A stretch of 64,000 nt of DNA, taken from assembly GCA_022565595.1 (NCBI GenBank), contig JAIUML010000003.1, positions 186,001 through 250,000 of the forward strand, in the 5' to 3' direction. Within the stretch, counting starts at the first letter, position 1; each line of letters begins with the position of its first letter. Below the pieces are notes generated by a model, which searched no databases, was not told the origin of the DNA, and saw only the letters and a list, made by a program, of their open reading frames with translations. This DNA comes from Saccharospirillum sp. GTDB lineage: Bacteria; Pseudomonadota; Gammaproteobacteria; Pseudomonadales; Natronospirillaceae. Positions 10,292 through 18,580 of this stretch are shown piece by piece. The translations under genes were made by a program, and so were the position numbers.

Positions 10292-12730
10292 ATGGTAGCG
10301 AACTGGAAATCCACACTGGAAGGGTGGTTTGAGCAGTGGGCCGGCCTGATGATGCTCCGGCCCTGGTGGACCCTGGCCATAGTGCTTCTGGTGCTTGTTG
10401 CCATGGGGCAGAGCCTGCGCTTTATTGCGCTGGACTCTGATCTGGAGAACTTCATCGATGAAGATACCGAAGTACGCCAGACTTACCAGGCGGTACAGGC
10501 GTTGTTCGGCCGTAATGACCTGATCATGCTGGCGGTGCAGGGCGAGGTTCTCTCCGAGGGTTTTCTGACCGACCTCAAGGCCTTGCAGCAGGATCTGGAG
10601 CAAAGCCTGCCACATCTGGAGGAATTGACCTCGCTCTGGAACGCCTCCTACCTGGAAGGCGATGACGAGGCACTGCATGTCTCGGACCTGATCGAAGCCG
10701 TACCGCAAAGCGATGCAGAATGGGCCGCCTTGAGAGAACGCCTGGAGCGCAGCATGCTGGCAAGCCAGGTGTTGCTCAGCGCCGACGGCCGCATGACGCT
10801 GCTCATTATTGAACCCCACACCTACGATTATGCCACCCCGACCGAGACGACCGATCTCTTTGATGTCGTCTTTGATAACGACGCCTTCGACTGGGGTTCC
10901 CCCGAGACTGTTGAGGCTGAAGCGCCGCTGTTAAGCCACGCACAGCGGGCGCAATTGCTGGCGCAACTGGATAAGGTGCTGGTCGACTACGCTCACCTCA
11001 CACCAATGGTTGCCGGCATGCCGGCGCTGGACAGCGCCTTGCAGGAAACCATGAAAGCGGAAATGCAGACCTTCCTGAGGTGGACGGTGTTGTTGATCTT
11101 CGCCGTGCTGTTGCTTTTTTTCCGGCAGGTGCTGGCGGTAGTAGGCCCCCTGGTCACTGTGCTCAGCGCCCTGCTGTTGACCATGAGTGCTCTGGTATTG
11201 ACCGGCAACAAGATCAGCATGCCGCTGATCATGCTGCCCTCCCTGCTTTTGGCCATAACCATAGGGGATTCGGTTCATCTTTTGACGCACTTCGGTTTGC
11301 AGCGTCGTCAGGGCTTGAGCGTGGTGGCGGCCATGCGCATGGCGGTGCAGCGCACCTCCATTCCGTTGTTGTTGACTTCATTGACCACGGCCGGCGGGCT
11401 GTTGTCGCTGGTTTTTGCCGACATTGTGCCCTTGCGTCACCTTGGGGTATTTTCCGCACTGGGGGTGATGCTGGCTTTTATTCTGACCATTACGGTGTTA
11501 CCCGCTCTGGCGGTGATCATGCCCGGCAAGGTACCGGATGATCGGCAAAGCCACCCCTTGCTGAGCCGGTTGATGGCGCGTCTGGCGCAATTCAGTTGGC
11601 AACATGGCGGCAAGCTGGCTCTGCTCTGGTTGGTTCTGGTCGCACTGGCCTTCACTCAGATTGTGCAATTGCGCTTTTCGCACAACCCGATGAACTGGAT
11701 GCCGGAAAACCTGCCGATCGTGCAGGCGACCAATCTCATTGACGAGCGGTTAAGCGGCACCATGACGCTGGATCTGGTGTTCGATACGGGCCGTGAAAAC
11801 GGCGTTAAAGACCTTGCCTTTATCCAGGCACTGGCACAATGGCAGGACAGCCTGGCGCAACAGGCCGTGCGCGGTGTCGAAGTCGCTGCCAGCCAATCGA
11901 TCGTCGACCTGGTGCGGGACACCCATCGAGCGCTGCAGGGTGGAACCGATGATCAGTACCGTTTGCCAGACACCCAGGCCTTTATGAATGAAGCCCTCTT
12001 CCTGTTTGAAACCAGCGCGGCTGACCAACTGTACAGCCTGGTCGATAGCAACTACCGCACCACCCGTATGACGTTGATATTACCCTGGCAGGACATCCTG
12101 CATTACCAGGGTTTTATCGAGCAACTACAGGCCGATGGCGCGAACCGTTTTGATGGCCTGGCCGAGCTGCAGGTGTCGGGGTTGATTGCGTTGCTTGCCG
12201 GCACCTTGCAGGCCGTACTCACCACCACAGCGACCAGCTACGCTTTGGCGGCCGTGGTAATCAGCTTGATGATGATCGCCCTGCTGGGCTCGGTACGCCT
12301 GGGATTGTTGGCCATGCTGCCCAACCTGGCTCCGATTCTGGTGGTCATGGGCTTGATGCAACCCTTTGGCATCGCCCTGGACATGATCACCATGCTGGTC
12401 GCCACCATCGCCATCGGCATTACCGTCGACAACACCGTTCATTTTACACATCACTTCCAGTACGGCTTGTCGCGCGGTCTGACGGTACAGGAGGCATTGG
12501 ATTCTGCCTTTGCTGGTGCTGGCCAGGCCCTGTTGACGACAGCCATGGTGCTGACGGCCGGCTTCTATGTTTTTCTGTTCAGCGATGTCAGCAGCCTGTT
12601 CAACCTGGGCTTTCTGTCCGGCACCGCCTTTTTATTGGCGATGGCGTCCAACATGACGCTCACGCCCTTTCTGCTGCGCTGGTACGTGCAGCGCCTTCAC
12701 CCCATCCGAACCGAGGAAGCCAACCCATGA
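10292..12730 (+). CDS. MMPL-type RND transporter
   Basis: An 812-residue inner-membrane protein with the duplicated RND/MMPL fold: one membrane helix near residues 24-44, a periplasmic domain to about 250, a bundle of membrane helices, then the same pattern repeated (helix near 445-465, periplasmic domain, bundle to the end). The Gly- and Asp-containing helices (LLLAITIGDSVHLLTHF, IAIGITVDNTVHFTHHF) match the proton-relay region of the superfamily. It is shorter than AcrB and lacks a neighbouring adaptor, and resembles MMPL-like lipid or hopanoid transporters. Its stop overlaps the next start by 4 bp. The substrate is unknown. Confidence 0.88.
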   Translation: MVANWKSTLEGWFEQWAGLMMLRPWWTLAIVLLVLVAMGQSLRFIALDSDLENFIDEDTEVRQTYQAVQALFGRNDLIMLAVQGEVLSEGFLTDLKALQQDLEQSLPHLEELTSLWNASYLEGDDEALHVSDLIEAVPQSDAEWAALRERLERSMLASQVLLSADGRMTLLIIEPHTYDYATPTETTDLFDVVFDNDAFDWGSPETVEAEAPLLSHAQRAQLLAQLDKVLVDYAHLTPMVAGMPALDSALQETMKAEMQTFLRWTVLLIFAVLLLFFRQVLAVVGPLVTVLSALLLTMSALVLTGNKISMPLIMLPSLLLAITIGDSVHLLTHFGLQRRQGLSVVAAMRMAVQRTSIPLLLTSLTTAGGLLSLVFADIVPLRHLGVFSALGVMLAFILTITVLPALAVIMPGKVPDDRQSHPLLSRLMARLAQFSWQHGGKLALLWLVLVALAFTQIVQLRFSHNPMNWMPENLPIVQATNLIDERLSGTMTLDLVFDTGRENGVKDLAFIQALAQWQDSLAQQAVRGVEVAASQSIVDLVRDTHRALQGGTDDQYRLPDTQAFMNEALFLFETSAADQLYSLVDSNYRTTRMTLILPWQDILHYQGFIEQLQADGANRFDGLAELQVSGLIALLAGTLQAVLTTTATSYALAAVVISLMMIALLGSVRLGLLAMLPNLAPILVVMGLMQPFGIALDMITMLVATIAIGITVDNTVHFTHHFQYGLSRGLTVQEALDSAFAGAGQALLTTAMVLTAGFYVFLFSDVSSLFNLGFLSGTAFLLAMASNMTLTPFLLRWYVQRLHPIRTEEANP

Positions 12731-13515
12731 AGCGCTCTATTGTCACTCTTGTTGCGACCGTTCTGGCACTGCCCTTGGCCTGGGGGCAGAGTGCCGATGA
12801 CATCATGGCGCGAGTCGATGCCAACCCTGAACCTCAAAGCCAGCGATCGACCATGACCATGGTGCTGGTCGATCAACGTAACCAGCAACGTGTTCGCCAG
12901 ATACAAAGCCAACAAATGGAGACCGAGACCGCCAATCTGTCGTTGTTGTTTTTTCTGCAACCAGCGGACGTGCGCGGTACCGGTTTTCTGATGTTCGACT
13001 ACCATCAGCCCGATAGAGACACTGATCAATGGTTATGGTTGCCTTCCTTGGGTCGAGCGCGCCGCATCGCGGGCAGCGATCAGACCGGCAGTTTCATGGG
13101 GTCGGATTTAAGCTATGCCGATTTGTCCCGGCGTCACCTGGAAGACTGGCGCTATCAGTTGTTGCGCGAGGAGGAGGTTTCAGGGGAACCGGTCTGGTTG
13201 ATTGAAGCCACCGCCAGAGATCAGAGCGTTGTCGATCGCACGGGCTACCAGCGCTCCATTCTTTATGTGCGACAGGACATTTACCAACTAACACGCGCCG
13301 TGCATTACACGTCAACCGAAGGGCTGATCAAACTGATGAACATTCCGGCCTTCGAACAGCATGGCGACTATTGGCTGCCGGGAGAGATTCAAATGGTGAC
13401 TCAGCGGGGTGGACGCACCGAACACCGGACCTTGCTGCGCTTCAGTGAACGTGACGTGAATTACCCGGCGAACCCGAATGACTTCACATTGAATCGACTG
13501 GAACGAGGGTTGTAG
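12727..13515 (+). CDS. LolA-like outer membrane lipoprotein-sorting protein
   Basis: A 262-residue secreted protein. It has a signal peptide (MKRSIVTLVATVLALPLAWG, then QSADD) and no lipobox Cys. The mature part matches COG2834-type proteins, with the ADDIMARVD start and a DQWLWLPSLGRARRI segment. These have a LolA/LolB-like open beta-barrel that can hold acyl chains. Translation is coupled to the RND gene by a 4-bp overlap. It is likely a periplasmic carrier working between the pump and the following beta-barrel. It is not the housekeeping LolA, which is smaller. Confidence 0.82.
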   Translation: MKRSIVTLVATVLALPLAWGQSADDIMARVDANPEPQSQRSTMTMVLVDQRNQQRVRQIQSQQMETETANLSLLFFLQPADVRGTGFLMFDYHQPDRDTDQWLWLPSLGRARRIAGSDQTGSFMGSDLSYADLSRRHLEDWRYQLLREEEVSGEPVWLIEATARDQSVVDRTGYQRSILYVRQDIYQLTRAVHYTSTEGLIKLMNIPAFEQHGDYWLPGEIQMVTQRGGRTEHRTLLRFSERDVNYPANPNDFTLNRLERGL

Positions 13516-13516
13516 G

Positions 13517-14866
13517 ATGGCGCGATTCTGGCTGACATTATGGCTACTGATGGGGTTGACGGGTCTGGCCATTGCGGAGGACTTTGATGCCCTCTTCGAT
13601 GACGACGTCTTTGCGGATGTCGAGGTAAGAACCCAACCAACCGAAAGCCACTGGCATTGGCAAAACCGCCTGGACTGGCAGGCCATCTACAATACCCGTA
13701 GAGATGGTGCGTCGGATGAGGAGCGTGCCTACAGCGGCTGGAGTGCCAACCGTTTCTACTGGCAGCCGCGCCTGAGCTGGCAACCCGCAACAGGTGTTGG
13801 CTGGGCCGGTGAAGCGCGCCTCGGCTGGGACAGCATTTTCACCCTGCGTGACAACGCACCCTGGCACCCGGACGATCGCGATACCCGTGAATGGATGGCG
13901 GAACTGCGTGAGTTCCGTTTCTGGTTGCCGCTCGGGCCAGGCTCACTCTCCTATGGTGTGCAAACCGAAACCCTGGGCTTGCTGGATGGCCTCTCGGTGC
14001 TGAATGTGCTCAATGCACAGGACCGGACCGTACCAGGCCTGGCATCGCCGGACGATGCCGCCCTGCCCAATCGCAGTGCGATCTACTCGACAGCACTGGC
14101 GGACTATCGAGTGCGCACCGGCGTGGTTCAACTCTTCTACCCGGACCGCCTGCCACCGGCAGGAAGCGACTTCAACCCGGGCGGGCAAAGCCCACGTCTG
14201 GTCAAACCAGGAGAAGCAGACCTGGGGGCCTATCTGGCGATGTCACGTGCCAGCGGGCCCTGGGACTGGCAGTTCCTGATCGCCAGCAGCTTTGACAGCA
14301 GCGGTTATCTGACGGTGAACGAGGGCGAGCTGGAGCGTCGTTTCAGCCGGGTCAACCGGGCCGGGGCCGCCGTCAGTCGAGTCCAGGGCATTGCCATCTG
14401 GAAGGCCGAAACGGCCCTGGTGCATAACCTCGAAGCCGCAGCCCTGATGCCCGGCCCGCAGGGCCCTGTGCCACAGGGGGCACACCGCTATCATCAGTGG
14501 CAAAGTGCTCTCGGCGCTGAGTGGAACCTGGGCCAGGCCAACCTCGTGGCAGAAGTTCGTCACAACCAGACCTTTCAGCAAGACAGCGAACTGGAGCTGG
14601 CAGGCGTAACGGAAAGCAGTCAACAATGGTTGCTGGCGATGCGCAGCCGCCACTGGCGTGAACGCCTTGAAATGAACGCAAGGGTGTTTGGCCAGGGTTT
14701 TGATGCCGACAGCGGGGTCATTGCAGGGCTTGGCATTGCCTACGACTGGCGCGATGGCATGACCAGTGAGTTGAACTGGCTCACTTACCGAGAAGGCAAC
14801 TTGCCGCCATTGCAACAGGCTTCGGGGAACGATCGTCTGGTGCTGAGCAGTCGTTGGACCTGGTAA
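13517..14866 (+). CDS. Predicted outer-membrane beta-barrel protein of the RND cluster
   Basis: A 449-residue secreted protein with a signal peptide (cut near LAIAEDF). The mature sequence is rich in Trp, Tyr and alternating polar/hydrophobic stretches, and ends in an aromatic residue (SRWTW), as outer-membrane barrels do. An acidic stretch (EDFDALFDDDVFADVE) follows the signal peptide. It starts one base after the LolA-like gene. Barrels of this kind commonly accompany MMPL-type RND plus LolA-like pairs, so it is probably the outer-membrane end of the same export route. No named family is claimed. Confidence 0.7.
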   Translation: MARFWLTLWLLMGLTGLAIAEDFDALFDDDVFADVEVRTQPTESHWHWQNRLDWQAIYNTRRDGASDEERAYSGWSANRFYWQPRLSWQPATGVGWAGEARLGWDSIFTLRDNAPWHPDDRDTREWMAELREFRFWLPLGPGSLSYGVQTETLGLLDGLSVLNVLNAQDRTVPGLASPDDAALPNRSAIYSTALADYRVRTGVVQLFYPDRLPPAGSDFNPGGQSPRLVKPGEADLGAYLAMSRASGPWDWQFLIASSFDSSGYLTVNEGELERRFSRVNRAGAAVSRVQGIAIWKAETALVHNLEAAALMPGPQGPVPQGAHRYHQWQSALGAEWNLGQANLVAEVRHNQTFQQDSELELAGVTESSQQWLLAMRSRHWRERLEMNARVFGQGFDADSGVIAGLGIAYDWRDGMTSELNWLTYREGNLPPLQQASGNDRLVLSSRWTW

Positions 14867-14909
14867 TTGGTGAAATTCCTTCTCGACAATACAGCATTCG
14901 GGAGTCGTC

Positions 14910-15068
14910 CTCTTCTGCATGTCTGGTTGATAGCTTGGCAAAGGAGTCTATGCCAATTTCTTCGAATCGTTTCACAACGGTAGGCCCGGCACCCTTTACG
15001 CTTAAAAGGGCTTCTATTTCTGCATCTGTAAACGTTATGGCGATTCTCCCTGGGCCATTAATGGTCAT
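14910..15068 (-). pseudogene. Truncated helix-hairpin-helix protein remnant
   Basis: The minus strand reads an N-terminal helix-hairpin-helix segment, FTDAEIEALLSVKGAGPTVV then KRFEEIGIDSFAKL, typical of small proteins of the Cdd1/pathogenicity-locus type. Similarity stops after about residue 53 (HAEE). The frame then runs on as unrelated sequence antisense to the end of the barrel gene. The rest of the expected domain is missing, so this looks like the 5' part of a gene cut by a rearrangement. There is no clear ribosome-binding site. A recent short ORF with a new tail is the alternative. Confidence 0.5.
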
Positions 15069-15250
15069 AAAGCATGGAATCCAGGAGAGTTATTTTCTAC
15101 AGGCTAGTAGTTCATGACGCCTCTGAGACTACCAGAGCGTTGAAAACAGTACTTTGGTATCTTTTCACATCCAGAGTATGGGAATAAGCTTGAGACGCAG
15201 TTTAACAGAGTTACAATCACTCTCTATTCCCGCCCGCTATGCCTGTGAGC

Positions 15251-15802
15251 TTATTGGCCTATGGAACATCCATCGTCATTGCAGGATCCTATCGCATTAT
15301 CCTCTGATGATTCCTGAAAAGCGTCGGGATTAAAACTCAACAAGCTGCCCAGCCAATGCCCCACTTGTAGATCAGAGATAGCTCCGAAAGCCTCGACTCG
15401 AAGGTAACCGTAACGATCAATCAATAACAGAGAAGGCGTACCTTCCAATTGATATCGCTGCATGGTTTCGGGTATTGGGTTCTTTACTGCCGGCTTATCA
15501 ACGGCTATCGGAAAGCTCAGCCGATATTCACCTATAAAAGCCTCCAGTGCTTGATTATTCATCACCTGGTGGTGTTCGAAAACTGAATGCAACCCAAGGA
15601 TGCTGACATCTTCGTGAGAGAAGTATTGATGCAGCTTCTTTGCTTGAGGAAGGCTGTGGCTGATACAGCCCGGGCAAAGCATTTGAAAGCAGTAGATTGC
15701 CACTACTTTGCCGCGTAGTTGCTCCAGAGCAATAGGCTTTTTGCTGTTGTACCAGGCGCTTATAACCAATTCGGGTGCTTGTGTGAGAGGGCCAAGTGTC
15801 AT
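15251..15802 (-). CDS. Thioredoxin-fold redoxin with CPGC motif
   Basis: A 183-residue cytoplasmic thioredoxin-like protein of the TlpA/AhpC-TSA group. The redox motif is Cys43-Pro-Gly-Cys46 in QMLCPGCISH, and the cis-Pro segment is EGTPSLLLIDRYG. No signal peptide or lipobox is seen, unlike most TlpA proteins. The C-terminus carries another cysteine pair (Cys174 and Cys179 in SCNDDGCS), which could act as a resolving or metal-binding site. It is divergent from a MarR-family gene across a 138-bp region holding two palindromes, so it is probably that regulator's target. A role in thiol or peroxide defence is inferred. Confidence 0.8.
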   Translation of the reverse strand: MTLGPLTQAPELVISAWYNSKKPIALEQLRGKVVAIYCFQMLCPGCISHSLPQAKKLHQYFSHEDVSILGLHSVFEHHQVMNNQALEAFIGEYRLSFPIAVDKPAVKNPIPETMQRYQLEGTPSLLLIDRYGYLRVEAFGAISDLQVGHWLGSLLSFNPDAFQESSEDNAIGSCNDDGCSIGQ

Positions 15803-15861
15803 GGATCACTCCTTCAGCAGTGCAGAGGCAATATGTGTCGTTTCAAACTCTTTATTGTTAT

Positions 15862-15878
15862 GGTATCGACTCGATACC
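15862..15878. promoter_or_regulatory. Perfect 17-bp palindrome, candidate MarR operator 1
   Basis: GGTATCGA-C-TCGATACC is a perfect inverted repeat with 8-base arms in the middle of the divergent redoxin/MarR region. MarR dimers bind palindromes of this length. Its half-site recurs in the second palindrome at 15923-15946. Confidence 0.6.
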
Positions 15879-15922
15879 TGATGAGCATAAGGAGCAATTA
15901 CTCTCTTGTCAATATGGTTTTT

Positions 15923-15946
15923 AGTCGATACCATTTTGGTATGACT
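15923..15946. promoter_or_regulatory. Second palindrome overlapping the MarR start codon
   Basis: ATACCA-TTT-TGGTAT (15928-15942) is a perfect inverted repeat, extended by AGTC/GACT outer arms with a one-base bulge. It shares the TCGATACC half-site with the palindrome at 15862 and overlaps the predicted MarR ATG at 15941, a layout suited to autorepression. Confidence 0.5.
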
Positions 15947-16504
15947 ATTGAACGGATCGAACAACTCATAGAACGGCTCTCCGGGTTGCTGCGGGGCGAT
16001 GTTCGCGCACTATTGTCGGATGAAGGTTTGCAACCCGTCCAACTGGAAGCACTGGCTTACCTTGCCCGGGCCAATCGCTACTCCGATACACCTAAAGGAG
16101 TCACTGAGTACCTGGGGCAGACCAAGGGCACCGTGTCGCAAACACTTAAAGTGCTGGAGAGCCGCGAATTACTGGTAAAAGTGCCGGATATTGAGGATCG
16201 GCGAGTTACGCACCTGAGGCTTACAGATCGAGGCAGGGAGCTATTGGCCCGGGCCCGTCCAGCGCCATTGTTGCAGGCGGCGGCCGGGGAAATGTCTACA
16301 CAGGCGCTGTTGGAGCTGGGTGAGCAACTCACTGAATTATTGAAGGCGATGCAGAAAGCCAATCAATTTCGTTGCTTTGATCAGTGTTCCGGGTGCAAAT
16401 ACAATGCACCCATTGCAGGTGGGGAGTACTGGTGCAACCTGGCGGAGGAGCCGTTGTCTTCTGCGGAGGTGAAACTCATTTGTCGGGAGTTTTCAGCCCC
16501 ATAA
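15941..16504 (+). CDS. MarR-family regulator with C-terminal cysteine cluster
   Basis: A 187-residue winged-helix protein. The DNA-binding core spans about residues 30-100 (GVTEYLGQTKGTVSQTLKVL as recognition region, DRRVTHLRLTDRG as wing). The C-terminal tail carries five cysteines (145, 149, 152, 165, 181) in a CX3CX2C-X12-C-X15-C arrangement, which suggests a metal or iron-sulfur site or a thiol switch. It is divergent from a CPGC redoxin. The start at 15941 matches where family similarity begins, but it has no ribosome-binding site and lies inside a palindrome; in-frame ATGs at 15914 and 15881 are alternatives. Redox sensing is inferred. Confidence 0.8.
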   Translation: MTIERIEQLIERLSGLLRGDVRALLSDEGLQPVQLEALAYLARANRYSDTPKGVTEYLGQTKGTVSQTLKVLESRELLVKVPDIEDRRVTHLRLTDRGRELLARARPAPLLQAAAGEMSTQALLELGEQLTELLKAMQKANQFRCFDQCSGCKYNAPIAGGEYWCNLAEEPLSSAEVKLICREFSAP

Positions 16505-16527
16505 GAGTGGCTCGTCATCTGACATGG

Positions 16528-16725
16528 CCAGTCCAGTATCCTGCCATCGCCGCCACCGCCATGAACCAGAATGATTGTACCGATCGGAGTGCTATTCGGG
16601 AGCCATTCATCCATATGGACGCGATGGCCGAGCACGGTCGAATAAAACTCCCTGGTTGGCTCGTTCAATTCGAAATTGACTTGAGTAATCCTTGGTATCG
16701 ACTCCAGGACACCGAATTGAAATAG
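16528..16725 (-). pseudogene. Alpha/beta-hydrolase N-terminal remnant
   Basis: The minus strand encodes the beginning of an alpha/beta hydrolase: FYSTVLGHRVHMDEWLP, then the oxyanion-strand motif TIILVHGGGGDGRILDW. Similarity stops there, about 50 residues in, before any nucleophile elbow or catalytic His, and the frame drifts into sequence antisense to the MarR gene end. No ATG opens the frame (a TTG at 16668 is the only candidate). A truncated gene is the simplest reading. Confidence 0.5.
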
Positions 16726-16826
16726 TATTTCATCGGTAGTTTCCTATCCATAGCTGCACAGCTGATGCACAAATAGCATGGAACCCTTGATAGAAATTGG
16801 AAAGTCGAACACTTACCTGATGACTC

Positions 16827-16907
16827 TCAATACGAACAGATCCATTTTTGTGCCTGATCGCCGACCTGCTTCATCTTGTTGCGATCAGTAATGTCTTCAT
16901 GTTTCAT
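16827..16907 (-). other. Small ORF with ribosome-binding site, possible stub
   Basis: A 26-codon frame (starting MKHEDITDRNKMKQVGDQAQ) has GGAAG five bases before its ATG. It is hydrophilic and I do not recognise it. It may be a real small protein, the head of a truncated gene like its neighbours, or chance. Apart from the hydrolase remnant, it is all I can see in the 484-base gap 16505-16988. Confidence 0.2.
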
Positions 16908-16988
16908 ACTGCTTCCACAGTAAGCGCTCGGCTCAGACCCGAATTGATCAAGGCTAAGACTGGAGTACAATAACCAATACTGGCTGCG

Positions 16989-17531
16989 CTACTCCGCCGG
17001 CAAGTCTTTCAGAAGCCCGGCCATGTCCTCGGCGTGTTCTTCCTCCTGAGCCAGAATTTCCTCGAGTACTCGCCTGGAGGTTGGGTCCTCGCTGCCCAGA
17101 TATTTGGCGATTTCCCGGTAGCTGTCGATTGCGATGCGTTCTGCAATCAGATTTTCCTTGATCATTTCTCTCAGGCTTTCTCCCTCAACAAACTCGGCAT
17201 GCGATCGGGTTAATAGGCCTTCTGGAGAGAAGTTCGGCTTTCCTCCGAGTTGCACGATGCGTTCAGCCAACCAGTCTGCATGCTGCGCCTCTTGATCGGC
17301 GTGCTCAAGGAACTCTTGTGCCGCGACGCTGGCATTGATGCCATCGGCGCGAAAATAGTGGCTTTTATAGCGCAGATTACAAACGATCTCTGTGGCCAAA
17401 GCCTCATTAAGGATATTGATGACGTTTTCCCGGTCGGCTGTGTAGCCCTCAGTAACGGCGCCTTCTTCGATGTGCCTGCGCGCGCGTTCACGCAGCGTTT
17501 TAACATCAGTCAAAAATGGTTTATCTGTCAT
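16989..17531 (-). CDS. Ferritin-like (bacterioferritin-type) protein
   Basis: A 180-residue four-helix-bundle protein with ferritin-type iron-ligand patterns: ILNEALATEIVCNLRYKSHYF in helix A, EFLEHADQEAQHADWLAERI in helix B, ENLIAERIAIDSYREIAKYL in helix C, and ILAQEEEHAEDMAGLL in helix D. The spaced Glu and ExxH residues fit a di-iron ferroxidase centre. It lacks the haem-ligand Met context of classical Bfr, so it is best called a ferritin-like domain protein. The start at 17531 follows AAGGAGGA by 5 bases; an upstream in-frame ATG has no such site. Iron storage or oxidative-stress protection is inferred. Confidence 0.85.
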   Translation of the reverse strand: MTDKPFLTDVKTLRERARRHIEEGAVTEGYTADRENVINILNEALATEIVCNLRYKSHYFRADGINASVAAQEFLEHADQEAQHADWLAERIVQLGGKPNFSPEGLLTRSHAEFVEGESLREMIKENLIAERIAIDSYREIAKYLGSEDPTSRRVLEEILAQEEEHAEDMAGLLKDLPAE

Positions 17532-17712
17532 GATAGTCCTCCTTTTCAAGTTTCATATACGGGTGCAACTTCCAGGCCCGTTGGTCTTAACCATAGGGGG
17601 TAAAAGGAATATTTCCAGTTTGGCCGCGCTAACCTTGATTCCGCTTTGAAGTATCTATCGGCTTCGTATGGGTGTGTCAGGGTTATACACTCAGCATTTC
17701 TGATTCCTGGTA

Positions 17713-18099
17713 TCAGATAGCCTGTACAACTTTCGACAGCATATCCCGAACTTCGCTTGCTACTTCACTGAGCTTGGCATTTTCGATGGCAGACATGGAT
17801 GCCACGGGATCAACAGCGCTGACTTCGATACCTTCCGGAACTTCACGGAGAATGACATTGCAGGGCAACATGGCGCCGACTCTCGGCTCAATGCCGATGG
17901 CCTCCCAAGCCATTTTTGGGCTGCAGGCACCGAGAATTCGATAAGCGGGCATGTCTTTGTCCAGCTTCTTCTTCATGGTGGCCTTTACATCGATTTCCGT
18001 GAGTACGCCAAAGCCGTGATCGGCGAGAGCCTGTCGTGTACGTTGATCGACCTGATCGAAATCGGAGTCATTGATAGTTCGATTGATGGTATATGGCAT
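17713..18099 (-). CDS. DUF302-domain protein
   Basis: A 128-residue soluble protein with the DUF302 pattern: a HGFGVLTEIDVKATMKKKLD strand-helix region, YRILGACSP, and the MLPCNVILRE segment with its conserved Cys (Cys100). The function of DUF302 is unknown; members often sit near redox, metal or sulfur genes. AGGAGG precedes the ATG at 18099. It lies upstream of the ferritin-like gene on the same strand with a 181-base gap, so co-transcription is possible but not certain. Confidence 0.85.
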   Translation of the reverse strand: MPYTINRTINDSDFDQVDQRTRQALADHGFGVLTEIDVKATMKKKLDKDMPAYRILGACSPKMAWEAIGIEPRVGAMLPCNVILREVPEGIEVSAVDPVASMSAIENAKLSEVASEVRDMLSKVVQAI

Positions 18100-18426
18100 G
18101 AGGGCCTCCTGTGTGTTTCCCGATTCAAGGTAGTTCAGTAGAGGCTATTGATCCATGGTGTATTGGCTATGACAGCTGAAGCTGCAGAACTTTACAACAT
18201 GACGACCATTTAAAGGGAATTACAATTGGCTACCCAGGGAGTATCAGATTATTGAACGGGGACAAACAGTATTGACGCCTGGCTCTAAAGAGAATTATTG
18301 AAGTCCCGATTATTTTGAAATTCAAGGTTTAACTTCAAAGACATTCAAGAAGATGGTCCGATACTTCATCTTCAGAGTGCATGGGAAATGGATCTCGTCA
18401 TGGTACCAGGGCTGGTGAAATGTCGG

Positions 18427-18471
18427 TTATGCAAACCCCTCATCCGACCAGGCGAAAATTGTTCCCGTCAT
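18427..18471 (-). pseudogene. Possible cold-shock-domain N-terminal stub
   Basis: A 14-codon frame ([14 protein letters not shown], then stop) resembles the first residues of cold-shock-domain proteins, which typically read GTI-x-x-W-x-D-E-K-G-F-G-F-I. It is very short and the match could be chance. It is the only coding-like trace I see in the gap 18100-18580; I see no RNA gene or repeat there. Confidence 0.22.
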
Positions 18472-18580
18472 TCTGAGTAGCCCTTCACGACTATCACGCC
18501 CCGGGTCTGGAATCGGCCTTTCTATTTTGCTAGCTTATGTACCAGCAGCAAGGTCGCTGCGATTAAACAAGGAACCTATG

